DNA of 64,000 nucleotides from an uncultured Eubacteriales bacterium (GTDB lineage Bacteria > Bacillota > Clostridia > Christensenellales > Aristaeellaceae), in NCBI GenBank assembly GCA_902795275.1, contig CADBKQ010000004.1:235246-299245 (forward strand). Direction: 5' to 3'. Under the pieces are notes generated by a model that did not search any database, was not told the origin of the DNA, and saw only the letters and a program-made list of their open reading frames with translations. Of the stretch, positions 9,201-17,489 are shown piece by piece; the stretch's first letter is position 1, and every line of letters starts with the position of its first letter. The translations under genes were made by a program, and so were the position numbers.

Positions 9201-10488
9201 TCTCCGTCTCCGCGAGCCGGAAGAAATAGCGCATGTTCGGCAGGCCGGTCAGCTTATCGGTCAGGATCTGGTGGTTCAGGTCTTCGATGGAGCGCTTGAT
9301 GCGATCCCGCATCGCGGTAAACGCCTCGGTCAGCGTGCCGATTTCATCCTTGCCCTTGTATTTCAGGTTCACGTCGTAGTCCGCGTCGGCCAGCCGCTGG
9401 GAAGCTGTCGTCAGTTCCTTGAGGGGATGGGTGATGATCCGCACGATGATGGCGGTCAGCACCGCGCCGGCGGCGATCACCACCGCCGTGATCATCAGAA
9501 CGATCTTGACCAGCCGCGTCCAGGGCGCGTTGATTTCCCGGGTCGGCACCGTGATGACCAGTTTCATGTCGTTGGGCAGGGTGAAAAACGACATCTGCTG
9601 CTTTTCGCCGTTGGCGGTGTAGCGGATCAACTGGCCGCCATTGCTTTCGTATTGCAGCATATCCCGGCGGACGGATAGCTCCGCGATGTCCGGGACGCTG
9701 CCGAAGGGCAGCTCTGGATGGTACAGCACGCGGCCTTCCGCGTCGCACAGGGAGGCAAAGCCTGTCTGGTACACCTGAATGGAGCTGATCTGTTCCGTCA
9801 GGGTATCAAAGGGAATATCCATGCCCAGCAAACCGATCATCGCACCGGATTTATAAATCGGCACGATATAGGAGCAGGCCCAGGCGTCGTTCAGGGTGTT
9901 GGAACGGTAAGGCCCGATCCAGGAGGGACGGCCCCTCTCCAGCGCGGTAAAATACCAGGCGTTATGCGCCATATCCTCCGGGTCAAGGCGGATCACGTCC
10001 AGAGACTCCTGCTCCGCGAAGCCCGTTTTTCCCATTTTGGCGTAGTAAAAGCCGTGCGCCGACGGACTGATTTCAGGATTGATGCAGTAATAGTACCCCG
10101 TCACGCCGTGGGTATAGCTGGCGACGCCGGAGAAAAACTCCTGGATCCGCCCGCAGTACGCGGCCAGGTATTCGTCCAGCTTTTCCCGCTGTTCGTCGGT
10201 CTGGCTGATCGGCCCGGCGTCCGTCCGCACGGCCCCGCATTCCACCAGCAACACGCTGTCCAGGCTGTCGATGGCGATGTTGGCGGTCAGTTCCACCGAC
10301 TGCTCGATGCTCTCAAAATATTTTTCCAGGGATTTCTGCGTGTTATGGCCGATCAGGTTCATCAGGCTCACGGAGTTCTGGTCGGTCTCTTCCTGAACGG
10401 TGGTATAGCTGGCGGCAAACAGGCCGACGATGCTCGTCAGGATAGCGACGATGGTGATGGCCGTAATCTTGGCGCGGATGGAATGCAT
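6253..10488 (-). CDS. Membrane sensor with HAMP, degenerate GGDEF, intact EAL, PAS-like repeats and a second degenerate GGDEF
   Basis: Large 1411-residue signalling protein, probably a cyclic di-GMP phosphodiesterase. In order: TM helix (about 7-27), extracytoplasmic sensor to about 325, TM helix, HAMP (about 350-403), GGDEF-like domain whose signature reads SEDHF, EAL domain (about 585-835), an untyped segment, two PAS-like repeats that end alike (IIIGVNNVDAQ and LIVGVNNINAQ), and a terminal GGDEF-like domain reading AGDQF. The EAL residues look complete: EAL, NLS, EITES, DDFGSGYSS, LLKFD, CEGVE, QGYYYGKP. Both GGDEF sites are altered, so cyclase activity is unlikely. The gene starts 45 bases after the lipoprotein gene, with AAAGGAGGG before ATG 10488. 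Confidence 0.9.
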   Translation of the reverse strand: MHSIRAKITAITIVAILTSIVGLFAASYTTVQEETDQNSVSLMNLIGHNTQKSLEKYFESIEQSVELTANIAIDSLDSVLLVECGAVRTDAGPISQTDEQREKLDEYLAAYCGRIQEFFSGVASYTHGVTGYYYCINPEISPSAHGFYYAKMGKTGFAEQESLDVIRLDPEDMAHNAWYFTALERGRPSWIGPYRSNTLNDAWACSYIVPIYKSGAMIGLLGMDIPFDTLTEQISSIQVYQTGFASLCDAEGRVLYHPELPFGSVPDIAELSVRRDMLQYESNGGQLIRYTANGEKQQMSFFTLPNDMKLVITVPTREINAPWTRLVKIVLMITAVVIAAGAVLTAIIVRIITHPLKELTTASQRLADADYDVNLKYKGKDEIGTLTEAFTAMRDRIKRSIEDLNHQILTDKLTGLPNMRYFFRLAETERKRLLDEGGHPVMLYFDIAGIKHYNRQYGFEKGDGLICAFANILLRQFGDRRLCRFSEDHFAAVTDEEHVDEEVREIFRQCQTADNGKPMIIRVGVYPYSLEKVDVNVACDRAKFACDQNRGALASTVCYFDEDMLRNGDVYRYIVNNLDRALAEGWVKVYYQPIIRAADGKVCDEEALSRWIDPVMGFLSPADFIPALEEAKLIYRLDLYVVEQVLAKMKKQAEAGLYVVPQSINLSRNDFDSCDIVEEIRRRVDEAGIERRMISVEITESVIGSDFDFMKEQVERFQKLGFEVWMDDFGSGYSSLDVLQNIRFDLLKFDMRFMERFGSGDESKIILTELTKMAIGLGLETVCEGVEQEEQVEFLREIGCTKIQGYYYGKPISFDAMLSMHKKGMDMGFENPEEMAYYASIGRVNLYDMAVLSSEDDEPLRRYFNTLPMSIIEVNGTRVRYNRCNKSYRDFLERTMGAKFSTEALDYSEMPNLPGSVFMGAVMRCSKDGKRAIVDEKINEDTSIHALIRRVAVNPVTGTSAIAAAVLAVIKEGENAGTNYAHIAKALSADYLFLYYVNLDTEAFIEYSPDAARENLALERHGDHFFSVSRKEAETRLHKDDQEYFLSAFTRENIEKILDAEGTFTLTYRLLIDGKPTYVNMKAVRMQADRSHIIIGVNNVDAQMRQKETLARIQAERMTYSRITALTQDFIAIYTIDPATARYIEYSASRDYAGLDMPKEGEDFFAQAHKESVKYVYPEDREKFQAMLTRERVLEEIEKNGIYSFQYRMLLNGEPTYVSLKAALVEEKDGPQLIVGVNNINAQARREQDYQRKLSAARSEANLDTLTGVKDKKAYFSVSETLARQIEGGLPVQYAIVLCRVKELAQVNEEKGRDAGDQLILDVCAAICDTFKHSPVFRVAGDQFAVIAQGHDFESLDGLVAELKEKSRENSGGLALAFGMAKYDGVESVASVFERADRLCRENAQSIKQNE

Positions 10489-10533
10489 CAGCTGTTCCCT
10501 CCTTTACTGTGTGCTTCGCGGAGGCAATGGGTA

Positions 10534-12192
10534 TCAGTCCTGTCCGTCCACAACCGACATTTCCCGATACATGTTTTTAACCGAACCGTTCCAGGAGGAC
10601 TGGATGCCCCGCAGCCTTTCCGACGTGGCGTAATACCGCAGCCGGGAGAACAGCGGAATCCACGCGGCGTCCTCCTGCACGATGATTCTCTCCAGCTCCC
10701 GGTATTCCCGGATGCGCGCTTCCGCGTCTTGGATGCCCCGCGCCCGCGTCACCCGTTCCATCACGTCTTCCTTCGGATAGCAAAGGCTTCGGAAGGTGGT
10801 GTTTTCCCGATTGCCAAAGAAGGTATAAATAAAATTGTCGGGGTCGTCATAATCCGCCGTCCACAGCGCGGCGTAGCAGGCCAGCCTGCCGCTTTTCCGC
10901 AGGCGCATGAATTCGCTTTCTTCCAGCACGTCGATGGACGCTTTCACGCCCACCTTCTCCCACATGGAAACGGCCAGCCGGATCAGGGCGATTTCCCACT
11001 GCGTGGAGGAGGTGTTCGCGCTGATCGTGAGGCCGAACCCGTCGGGATACCCGGCTTCCGCCAGCAGCCTCAGGGCTTCCTCCGGGTCGTAGGGGATTTC
11101 CGGCAGGTCGGGGTTGAATCCGTACAGTCCGTGGGGATAGATGCCGTTTTCCACGTTTCCCCGCCCGCTGTAGATCGCCGCGAGCAGCATGGGCCGGTTC
11201 AGCGCCAGCTGCAGCGCTTTGCGCACCCGCACGTCGTCCAGCGGCGCGACGGATTCGTTCAGGGCGATATAGGTGGTGCCGATGCGCTGCACGTGGAAAA
11301 GCCTGTCGCGGTACAGGTCGCCGTGATAGAAGAATTCCGCGGCGTTGCCCACTTCGTCTAAATCCAGCACGTCGATTTCGCCGTTTTCAAACATCCGCCG
11401 CAGCTCCTGCGGTTCCGTCAGGAAGCGGAGGTCAAGCCCCTCGCATCGGGGCGCGCCCTGCCAGCAGTTGGGATTCGCTTTCAGCAGCATGCCCTTGCCC
11501 GCTTCCCATCTCCAGAGGATGAACGAGCCTGTGCCGACTGTGCATTCGGGGTCGGTGCCAAAGCGGCTGCCCGCAGCTTTCGTCGTTTCCTCATCCAGGA
11601 TGGAGGCGCCGGGCATGGAAAGGCTGGCCAGGAACGCCGAGAAGGGCTCCTCCAGCGTGATGGTGAAGTCCAGGTCGCCGAGGACACGGAAGCCCGCCAG
11701 CGTGTCCGTTTCCCCTTTTTCCAGCTGGGCCGCGCCCAGAATGCCGTCGGCAATATCCCGGTTGCAGGAATCGGGATGCGTCAGCAGCCGGGTGAAGGTA
11801 TAGAGCACGTCGGAGGCGGTCAGGGGCGCGCCGTTGCTGAATGTCACGTTTTCCCGCAGATGGAAGGTATAGGCGCATCCGTCATCGGAGATTTCCCAGG
11901 ATTTGGCCAATGACGGCAGAATCTCGATATCGCCGTCCGCGCCGTTTTCCATTTCCACCAGGCGGTTGAACACGTTCTGGGCAATGGTATAGTAAATCGT
12001 TGTACACTGAAAATCCACCGTGTCCGGCTCGTCCTCCACCGCCACGAGAAAACGGGAGGTGTCGGTCTCCGGCGTCTGCTGCGCGCTCGCGGTGCTTTCC
12101 TCCGTGCGCGGGGAACAAGCCGCAAAGGAAACCATTGCGGAAAGGAGCAGGAGCAGGCAAACAAGCCTTTTCCGTCTGACGATTAACTGCAT
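10534..12192 (-). CDS. Oligopeptide/nickel-type ABC substrate-binding lipoprotein (SBP_bac_5)
   Basis: Lipid-anchored solute receptor of 552 residues. The signal has a lipobox, FAAC, near residue 25. The body follows the DppA/OppA family: EDEPDTVDFQ near the start, LAKSWEISDDGCAYTFHLRE, NPNCWQGAP and ALNRPMLLAAIYSGRG. The start at 12192 has AAGGAGG just upstream. No permease or ATPase genes adjoin it. The next gene is the c-di-GMP protein, 45 bases away, so this receptor may feed a signal to that sensor rather than serve import. That role is an inference. Confidence 0.85.
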   Translation of the reverse strand: MQLIVRRKRLVCLLLLLSAMVSFAACSPRTEESTASAQQTPETDTSRFLVAVEDEPDTVDFQCTTIYYTIAQNVFNRLVEMENGADGDIEILPSLAKSWEISDDGCAYTFHLRENVTFSNGAPLTASDVLYTFTRLLTHPDSCNRDIADGILGAAQLEKGETDTLAGFRVLGDLDFTITLEEPFSAFLASLSMPGASILDEETTKAAGSRFGTDPECTVGTGSFILWRWEAGKGMLLKANPNCWQGAPRCEGLDLRFLTEPQELRRMFENGEIDVLDLDEVGNAAEFFYHGDLYRDRLFHVQRIGTTYIALNESVAPLDDVRVRKALQLALNRPMLLAAIYSGRGNVENGIYPHGLYGFNPDLPEIPYDPEEALRLLAEAGYPDGFGLTISANTSSTQWEIALIRLAVSMWEKVGVKASIDVLEESEFMRLRKSGRLACYAALWTADYDDPDNFIYTFFGNRENTTFRSLCYPKEDVMERVTRARGIQDAEARIREYRELERIIVQEDAAWIPLFSRLRYYATSERLRGIQSSWNGSVKNMYREMSVVDGQD

Positions 12193-12315
12193 GGCGGTTC
12201 CTCCTTCGGCTGCCTGCCAAAATGCGCTGTTTATTCAAGAGGCAAGAGGGGTCGAAACGGGTGAAACCAATTCATATGATCAAATGCATCTTCTGGGAAA
12301 TAAATCTCCAAATTT

Positions 12316-12344
12316 ATTATAATGGAAAATATGCTTTTCAGCAA
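12316..12344 (-). promoter_or_regulatory. Promoter of the lipoprotein/c-di-GMP/xylanase unit
   Basis: On the minus strand, TTGCTG (12344-12339), 17 bases, TATAAT (12321-12316), about 120 bases before the ATG at 12192. Confidence 0.6.
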
Positions 12345-12434
12345 GAGTTTTTTCACGAAAAAGCGTTTTTGTTTTTCGCCTCTGTTCAGCCGGTCTATTG
12401 TATAATGAAAGAAACGCTGGCCGCCCATTCCGGA

Positions 12435-12444
12435 AAAGCGCTTT
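12435..12444. promoter_or_regulatory. LacI-type operator candidate between divergent promoters
   Basis: The perfect palindrome AAAGCGCTTT lies inside a larger TTCCGGAAAA...TTTTCCGGAA dyad (about 12429-12461). Such cores are common in LacI/CcpA-family operators. It lies between the leftward lipoprotein promoter and the rightward mgl promoter and could control either. The rest of 12193-12697 holds these promoters and no recognised gene. Confidence 0.35.
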
Positions 12445-12517
12445 CGTTCCTTTTTCCGGAACGGCTGCAAGGAACAAAAAACGCTTTTTTGGCCCGCGAT
12501 AAATCGGTATTTGGTGG

Positions 12518-12546
12518 TAGACAAGCCGAAAAAAACATGCTATAAT
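12518..12546 (+). promoter_or_regulatory. Promoter of the mgl operon
   Basis: TAGACA (12518-12523), 17 bases, TATAAT (12541-12546), with TGC before the -10 box. It leaves a leader of about 145 bases before mglB. Confidence 0.6.
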
Positions 12547-12697
12547 ATGCATCGAAATGAACCGGACGATTTGAAGAAGAAGATTGCTGCCGTTCACGCG
12601 AAACGTTTCCCCGGCGCGGCAGCCGGTGATGAATCCCATGAATCCCTTTGTAATAATGGCAGAATTGCCATTCAAATTCATCAAGGAGGAAAGAACC

Positions 12698-13744
12698 ATG
12701 AAAAAACTCGTTGCTGTCCTGTTGACCCTGATGCTGACGCTGAGCTGCTTCGCCGCGCTCGCCGAAGGCGCCAAGACGGAGTACAATGTCGGCGTCCTCG
12801 TGTGGAAATTTGACGACACTTACGGCTCCACCGTGCGCAAGGGCATGATGGACTGGGCCGAAAAAGTCGGCGCTGAACTGGGCGTCACCATCAACCTGGA
12901 TATGCAGGACGCCGGTGACGACATGTCCAAGCAGGTCGAAGAATGCGACCAGCTGATCAGCAAGAACCCCGATTTCGTGATCATCAACCTGGCGGAGCCC
13001 GCCGGCGGCCAGGTGTTGGTGGACAAGCTGAAGGCTGCCAACATCCCCTTCCTGTTCTACAACATTCCCCCGTCTGAAGAAACCTATGATTCCGTCGTGA
13101 AGGAAACCGGCTCCTTCTTCGTGGGCACGCTGCCCCGCGAAGCCGGCGACATGCAGGGCGAAATTCTGGCCGACCTGTGGGCCGCTGATCCCGCCGCCAT
13201 CGACAAGAATGGCGACGGCGTCATCCAGTTCGTGGAATTCAAGGGCGTTGCCAACAACCCCGAAGCCATCGCCCGCACCCAGTATTCCGAAGAGACCGCC
13301 CGCGAGCTGGGCGTGCCGCTGGAAATGGTGACCGACATCATCGTGGCCGACTGGGACACCGGCAAGGCCAACGACGCCATGAAGGCTACCTGGGCTGCGC
13401 ATCCTGAAATTGAATTGGTGTTCGCCAACAACGACGACATGGCGCTGGGCGTCATCGGCGCGCTGAATGAGACCGGCTACAACACCGGCAACGAAGGCGA
13501 CAACTCCATCACCGTCATCGGCGTGGACGCCACCGAAGCCGCCATCGAAGCCATCAAGGCCGGCAGAATGACCGCTTCCGTGAAGCAGGACGGCGACGCC
13601 ATGGGCGAAGCCAACATCCGCTTCATGATGAACTACCTGCTCAACGGCAGCTGGTTCGAGGGCCTGGATCAGTACAAGCTGAACGACGACGGCTGCTCCG
13701 TGTACATTCCGTACGCCAAGATCACCCAGGACGCTTTGAAGTAA
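12698..13744 (+). CDS. mglB: Galactose/glucose-binding protein MglB
   Basis: Secreted receptor for D-galactose, D-glucose and methyl-galactosides, 348 residues. The start at 12698 follows AAGGAGG and begins a signal peptide (MKKLVAVLLTLMLTLSC..ALA). An earlier in-frame ATG gives no signal. The calcium-binding loop typical of galactose-binding protein is seen as DKNGDGVIQFVEFKG, followed by NNPEAIART, close to the enterobacterial pattern. The hinge and ligand segments NNDDMALGVIGAL and GVDATEAAIEAI are present. It is first in mglBAC, with a strong hairpin after it that should favour binding-protein expression. Confidence 0.95.
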   Translation: MKKLVAVLLTLMLTLSCFAALAEGAKTEYNVGVLVWKFDDTYGSTVRKGMMDWAEKVGAELGVTINLDMQDAGDDMSKQVEECDQLISKNPDFVIINLAEPAGGQVLVDKLKAANIPFLFYNIPPSEETYDSVVKETGSFFVGTLPREAGDMQGEILADLWAADPAAIDKNGDGVIQFVEFKGVANNPEAIARTQYSEETARELGVPLEMVTDIIVADWDTGKANDAMKATWAAHPEIELVFANNDDMALGVIGALNETGYNTGNEGDNSITVIGVDATEAAIEAIKAGRMTASVKQDGDAMGEANIRFMMNYLLNGSWFEGLDQYKLNDDGCSVYIPYAKITQDALK

Positions 13745-13779
13745 GCTATCCTTTTCAGCCTGAACGATTGAAGTCAAAG

Positions 13780-13812
13780 GGTTCCGGCGGCTTCGGCCGC
13801 CGGAACCTCTTT
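13780..13812 (+). terminator. Intra-operon hairpin after mglB
   Basis: A 12-bp stem GGTTCCGGCGGC with a UUCG loop is followed by TCTTTT. Placed between mglB and mglA, it probably allows partial read-through and protects the mglB message. Confidence 0.75.
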
Positions 13813-13866
13813 TGAAACACTGTAGGAAAGAAACAGAATCCTGCTGAAAAGTGGTGAGGTTGAGAC

Positions 13867-15384
13867 ATGTCTGAACAACAATACCTGCTGGAAATGCTGG
13901 ATATTGACAAGCAGTTTCCCGGCGTAAAGGCGCTGAACCACGCGCAGCTGCGGCTGCGGCCCGGCACCGTGCACGCTTTGATGGGGGAAAACGGCGCCGG
14001 GAAATCCACCTTGATGAAATGCCTCTTTGGGATCTATACCCGGGACGCGGGCACCGTGACCGTGAACGGACAGCCGGTGGCGTTCACCAGCCCGCGGGAC
14101 GCCCTGGACAACGGGGTGGCCATGGTGCACCAGGAACTGAACCAGGTGCTGCGCCGGAACGTAATGGAAAACGTGTGGCTGGGCCGTTTCCCGACCAACA
14201 AGCTGGGCCTGGTGGACAACAAAAAAATGTACGCCGATACCAAAGCGGTCTTTGACCGGCTGGAAATCGACGTGGATCCCAAGCAGATCATCGGCACCCT
14301 GTCGGTTTCCAAGCGGCAGATGGTGGAAATCGCAAAGGCCGTTTCCTATAACGCCCATATCCTGGTGCTGGACGAGCCCACCAGCTCGCTGACCGAGAAC
14401 GAGGTGGAGCATTTGTTCCGCATCATGCGGCGGCTGACCGCCGAAGGCGTCGGCATCATCTACATCAGCCACAAGATGGACGAGATCCTGCGGATTTCCG
14501 ACGAAGTGACCATCATGCGCGACGGCCAATGGATCGCCACCAAAACCGCCAAGGACCTGACCAAAGCAGAAATCATCCGCCTGATGGTGGGCCGGGAAAT
14601 GACCAACCAGTTCCCGCCCAAAAACAATCAGATCGGCGACGTGCTGCTGGATGTGAAAAACTTTTCCGGCATGTATGAACCCACCTGCCACGACGTTTCC
14701 TTCCAACTGCACAGGGGAGAGGTGCTGGGCGTGGCCGGGCTGGTCGGCTCCCGGAGGACGGAGCTGCTCAATTCCCTCTTCGGGTATTTTACCAAAGGCG
14801 GCGGCGAGCTGACGCTGGAGGGGAAGCCCATCAATAACTCCACCACGGACGAGGCCCGCAAGAACGGCTTTGCCCTGATCACGGAGGAGCGCCGGGCCAC
14901 TGGTATCTTTGGCGAAAACACCATCCTGTTCAATTCCATCATCGCCAATGTGAACGCCTACGGCAAGCCTTTGCTGAACGGCAAAAAGATGGATAAGGAC
15001 ACCGATTGGGTCATCGAGTCCATCAAGGTGAAAACCCCCAGCAAAAAGACCCACATCAAAAGCCTGTCCGGCGGCAACCAGCAGAAGGTGATCATCGGCC
15101 GCTGGCTGCTCACCCAGCCGGACGTGCTGCTGCTGGACGAGCCGACCCGCGGCATCGACGTGGGCGCGAAATATGAAATCTACCAGCTGATCCTGAATCT
15201 GGCGGAGCAGGGCAAGGGCGTGATGATGGTGTCCTCCGAAATGCCGGAGCTGCTGGGCATCTGCGACCGCATCCTGGTCATGTCCAACGGACGGCTGGCC
15301 GGGATCGTGGAGCGCGGCAAAGACTTTGGCAATATCCCCGGCGAACAGGAAACCATCATGGCGCTGGCGGCCAAGTATGTGTGA
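13867..15384 (+). CDS. mglA: Galactose/methyl-galactoside import ATPase MglA
   Basis: ATPase with two fused nucleotide-binding domains, 505 residues, that powers MglC. Domain 1 has Walker [10 protein letters not shown] and Walker [12 protein letters not shown]. Its signature motif is unusual ([14 protein letters not shown]), as usual for this family. Domain 2 has the degenerate Walker [10 protein letters not shown], the signature [15 protein letters not shown] and Walker [14 protein letters not shown]. One canonical and one altered ATP site is the norm for sugar ATPases of this class. The start at 13867 has GTGAGGT upstream; the gene ends 15 bases before mglC. Confidence 0.95.
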   Translation: MSEQQYLLEMLDIDKQFPGVKALNHAQLRLRPGTVHALMGENGAGKSTLMKCLFGIYTRDAGTVTVNGQPVAFTSPRDALDNGVAMVHQELNQVLRRNVMENVWLGRFPTNKLGLVDNKKMYADTKAVFDRLEIDVDPKQIIGTLSVSKRQMVEIAKAVSYNAHILVLDEPTSSLTENEVEHLFRIMRRLTAEGVGIIYISHKMDEILRISDEVTIMRDGQWIATKTAKDLTKAEIIRLMVGREMTNQFPPKNNQIGDVLLDVKNFSGMYEPTCHDVSFQLHRGEVLGVAGLVGSRRTELLNSLFGYFTKGGGELTLEGKPINNSTTDEARKNGFALITEERRATGIFGENTILFNSIIANVNAYGKPLLNGKKMDKDTDWVIESIKVKTPSKKTHIKSLSGGNQQKVIIGRWLLTQPDVLLLDEPTRGIDVGAKYEIYQLILNLAEQGKGVMMVSSEMPELLGICDRILVMSNGRLAGIVERGKDFGNIPGEQETIMALAAKYV

Positions 15385-15399
15385 TGAGGTGAACGACAA

Positions 15400-17070
15400 A
15401 TGAGCAAGAAAAAGATAATCAGTATCATCATGCTGGTAGTGTTGGCTGCCGGTATTGCCTGTGCGGTTTACGGCGTCACAGGCACAAAGATTTATTCCGA
15501 TGCCGCCGCCGCGATGGGCAGCGACAGGAAAGCCGCCATGACCTATATCCAGGAGCCGCAGAAGCTGACGGAGCTGGGCTCGATCAGCAAGATCGGGGCG
15601 GACAGGATGAAGGCCTTCCTCAGGGAACTGGGGCTGGACGCCGCGCAGGTGGACAAAGCGGTGGACGAACGCGCCGCTTATGAAACCGCGGTGGCCAATT
15701 CCAAGGATCGCGGCAAGTTCCTGGCGTACGCCCAGAGCGTGGACGAAACCGTTACCGAGGACAACCTGAACGACCTGATCAAGAACCGCGAGGTCAGCGA
15801 CCCCATGCGGACGGCCATGGCCCAGCAGGAGCTGGGCGTGGACGAGGCGGAGTTCAAGCGCCTGGAAAGCAACGAAACGCTGCTGGCCATGTACCGGGAC
15901 AACCTGCCCAAGCTGCTGGATAACAGCCACATGACCCAGGCGGTGAAAGTCCAGTTCATCGGCATCATTCTGATCGTGGCCGCGCTGGCGTATTTCCTCA
16001 TCCAGGCCATGGACATCAAGCCCCGGGCCCGCACGAAGGCGTCCAACCCCAAGGTGGCGAAGGTGACCGGCTTCCTGCTGAACTACGCGCTGTTCATCAT
16101 TCTGGGGCTGATCCTGGTGGTGGTGTCCATCATCCGGGTGGACTTCCTGAGCATGACCAATATTCTCAACATCCTGCAGAACGCCTCCACCAAGGGCATC
16201 CTGGCCTTGGGCTGCGCGGGCTTGATCGTGCTGGCCGGCACCGACCTGTCTATCGGCCGCGTGCTGGGCATTTCCGCCGCGGTCACGGCATCGCTGGTGC
16301 AGTCCACCACCTATGCCAGCCGTATGTATCCCACGATGGTTTCTTCCCTGGGGGGCCTTGGGCTGCTGATCCCGCTGTTCGCTTCCATCTCCGTGGCCGT
16401 GGCGTTCAGCATGATCAACGGCTTCGGCGTGGCGAAGCTGAACCTGCACGCCTTCATCGTCACCCTGGGTACGCAGTTGATTGCCTACGGCGCTAACTGC
16501 CTGTACATCGAATCCCAGCCCTCCGGCACGGCGCAGGCGCTGTCCACCTTTGATTCCACCTTCCTCAACGTGGCTGCCGGCGCCATCTATATCGGCGAGG
16601 TGCGCGTGCCGCTGGTGGTGATCTACTTCATCGTGCTGGCCTGCATCGTGTGGGTGATCTGGAACAAGACCAAGCTGGGCAAGAACATGTTCGCCGTCGG
16701 CGGCAATACGGAAGCCGCCGCCGTTTCCGGCGTGAACGTGGCGAAAACCATCATGCTGGTGTATCTGATGGCCGGCGTGCTCTACGGCATCGCTTCCTTC
16801 CTGGAGGCTGCCCGCATCACCTCCGTCGGCGCGAATACGGGCCTGAACTATGAAACCGACGCCATCAGCGCCGTGGTGGTCGGCGGCGTCAGCTTCTCCG
16901 GCGGCGTCGGCACCATCCAGGGCGTGGTCATCGGTGCGGTCATCATGCAGGCCATCGTGTACGCCCTGCAGTTCCTGGGCGTCAACCCGTATATCCAGTA
17001 CATCATCCGCGGCCTGATCATCATTCTGGCCGTGTCCATCGACGTGCGCAAGTACATCGTGAAGAAGTGA
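15400..17070 (+). CDS. mglC: Galactose ABC permease MglC with a long N-terminal extension
   Basis: Channel component of the Mgl importer. 556 residues, against about 336 for E. coli MglC. The C-terminal part (about 220-556) is the normal permease: GCAGLIVLAGTDLSIGR, the NGFGVAKL region, GGNTEAAAVSGVNV and VVVGGVSFSGGVGTIQG. The first about 180 residues form a TM helix (6-28), a charged, mostly helical stretch predicted outside the membrane (about 30-175), and a second TM helix (about 183-203). GAGGTG precedes the ATG. The extra domain could contact MglB or the envelope; its role is unknown. Confidence 0.92.
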   Translation: MSKKKIISIIMLVVLAAGIACAVYGVTGTKIYSDAAAAMGSDRKAAMTYIQEPQKLTELGSISKIGADRMKAFLRELGLDAAQVDKAVDERAAYETAVANSKDRGKFLAYAQSVDETVTEDNLNDLIKNREVSDPMRTAMAQQELGVDEAEFKRLESNETLLAMYRDNLPKLLDNSHMTQAVKVQFIGIILIVAALAYFLIQAMDIKPRARTKASNPKVAKVTGFLLNYALFIILGLILVVVSIIRVDFLSMTNILNILQNASTKGILALGCAGLIVLAGTDLSIGRVLGISAAVTASLVQSTTYASRMYPTMVSSLGGLGLLIPLFASISVAVAFSMINGFGVAKLNLHAFIVTLGTQLIAYGANCLYIESQPSGTAQALSTFDSTFLNVAAGAIYIGEVRVPLVVIYFIVLACIVWVIWNKTKLGKNMFAVGGNTEAAAVSGVNVAKTIMLVYLMAGVLYGIASFLEAARITSVGANTGLNYETDAISAVVVGGVSFSGGVGTIQGVVIGAVIMQAIVYALQFLGVNPYIQYIIRGLIIILAVSIDVRKYIVKK

Positions 17071-17074
17071 GCGT

Positions 17075-17302
17075 ATGAAAGAGCAGGCAAGCGGAAAGCA
17101 GGAGCGCGCGGAAATGGAAGCGGCCAAGGCGGCATCCGAAAAGACCTTCTCGCCGCGCTCCGGCCCCCGCCGTTATAAACTCTACGACCGGATCAAGGAT
17201 CACGTTTCCCTGCGCACGATTGACATTGTGATCGCGGTCACGGCAGCGCTGATCATTGTGCTGCTGGTGTACGGCATCGCCACGGGAAATCCCGCGCCCT
17301 GA
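17075..17302 (+). CDS. Small single-span membrane protein following mglC
   Basis: 75 residues starting 4 bases after the mglC stop, so probably translated with it. The N-terminal half is charged (KEQASGKQERAEMEAAKAA). The C-terminal half has one hydrophobic helix (about 49-69, IDIVIAVTAALIIVLLVYGI). No family is recognised. Its place as last gene of the operon, before a terminator, suggests an accessory subunit of the Mgl permease. The upstream ribosome site is weak. Confidence 0.65.
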   Translation: MKEQASGKQERAEMEAAKAASEKTFSPRSGPRRYKLYDRIKDHVSLRTIDIVIAVTAALIIVLLVYGIATGNPAP

Positions 17303-17361
17303 TCCGCGTCCGCCATCCACGCGCACAGACGAGGCGCACAGTCCATCAACCGGTATCAGAT

Positions 17362-17442
17362 CGCCTCGCTTCGCCCAGAGTGATATCCAATCGAGACATT
17401 CTCAACGATATTGTCCTGAGCGAAGCGAGATTTTGTTTTTTT
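17362..17442 (+). terminator. Long imperfect hairpin ending the mgl operon
   Basis: The left arm CTCGCTTCGCCCAGAG.. (17365-17386) pairs with the right arm GATATTGTCCTGAGCGAAGC (17407-17426). Then comes GAGATTTTGTTTTTTTC. The stem is over 20 bp with a few mismatches, longer than a normal terminator, so it may be a repeat recruited as terminator. Confidence 0.65.
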
Positions 17443-17489
17443 CTCTGTTTCAGAACCGCCGCGCATCATTGATAGGAGGAGGCAAGCGA

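Noticed and set aside
4603..10000. Very long plus-strand open frames opposite the xylanase and c-di-GMP genes (up to about 900 codons)
   Set aside because: They are antisense to strongly supported genes, have His/Gly/Val-rich low-complexity translations, no matching ribosome sites, and arise from high GC third-position bias.
13190..13260. EF-hand-like DKNGDGVIQF segment in MglB as a novel calcium sensor
   Set aside because: This is the standard structural calcium site of galactose-binding proteins.
13774..17127. A 1117-codon minus-strand frame opposite mglA-mglC
   Set aside because: Antisense shadow of two clear ABC genes; composition rich in His, Asp and Gln; no recognisable domain.
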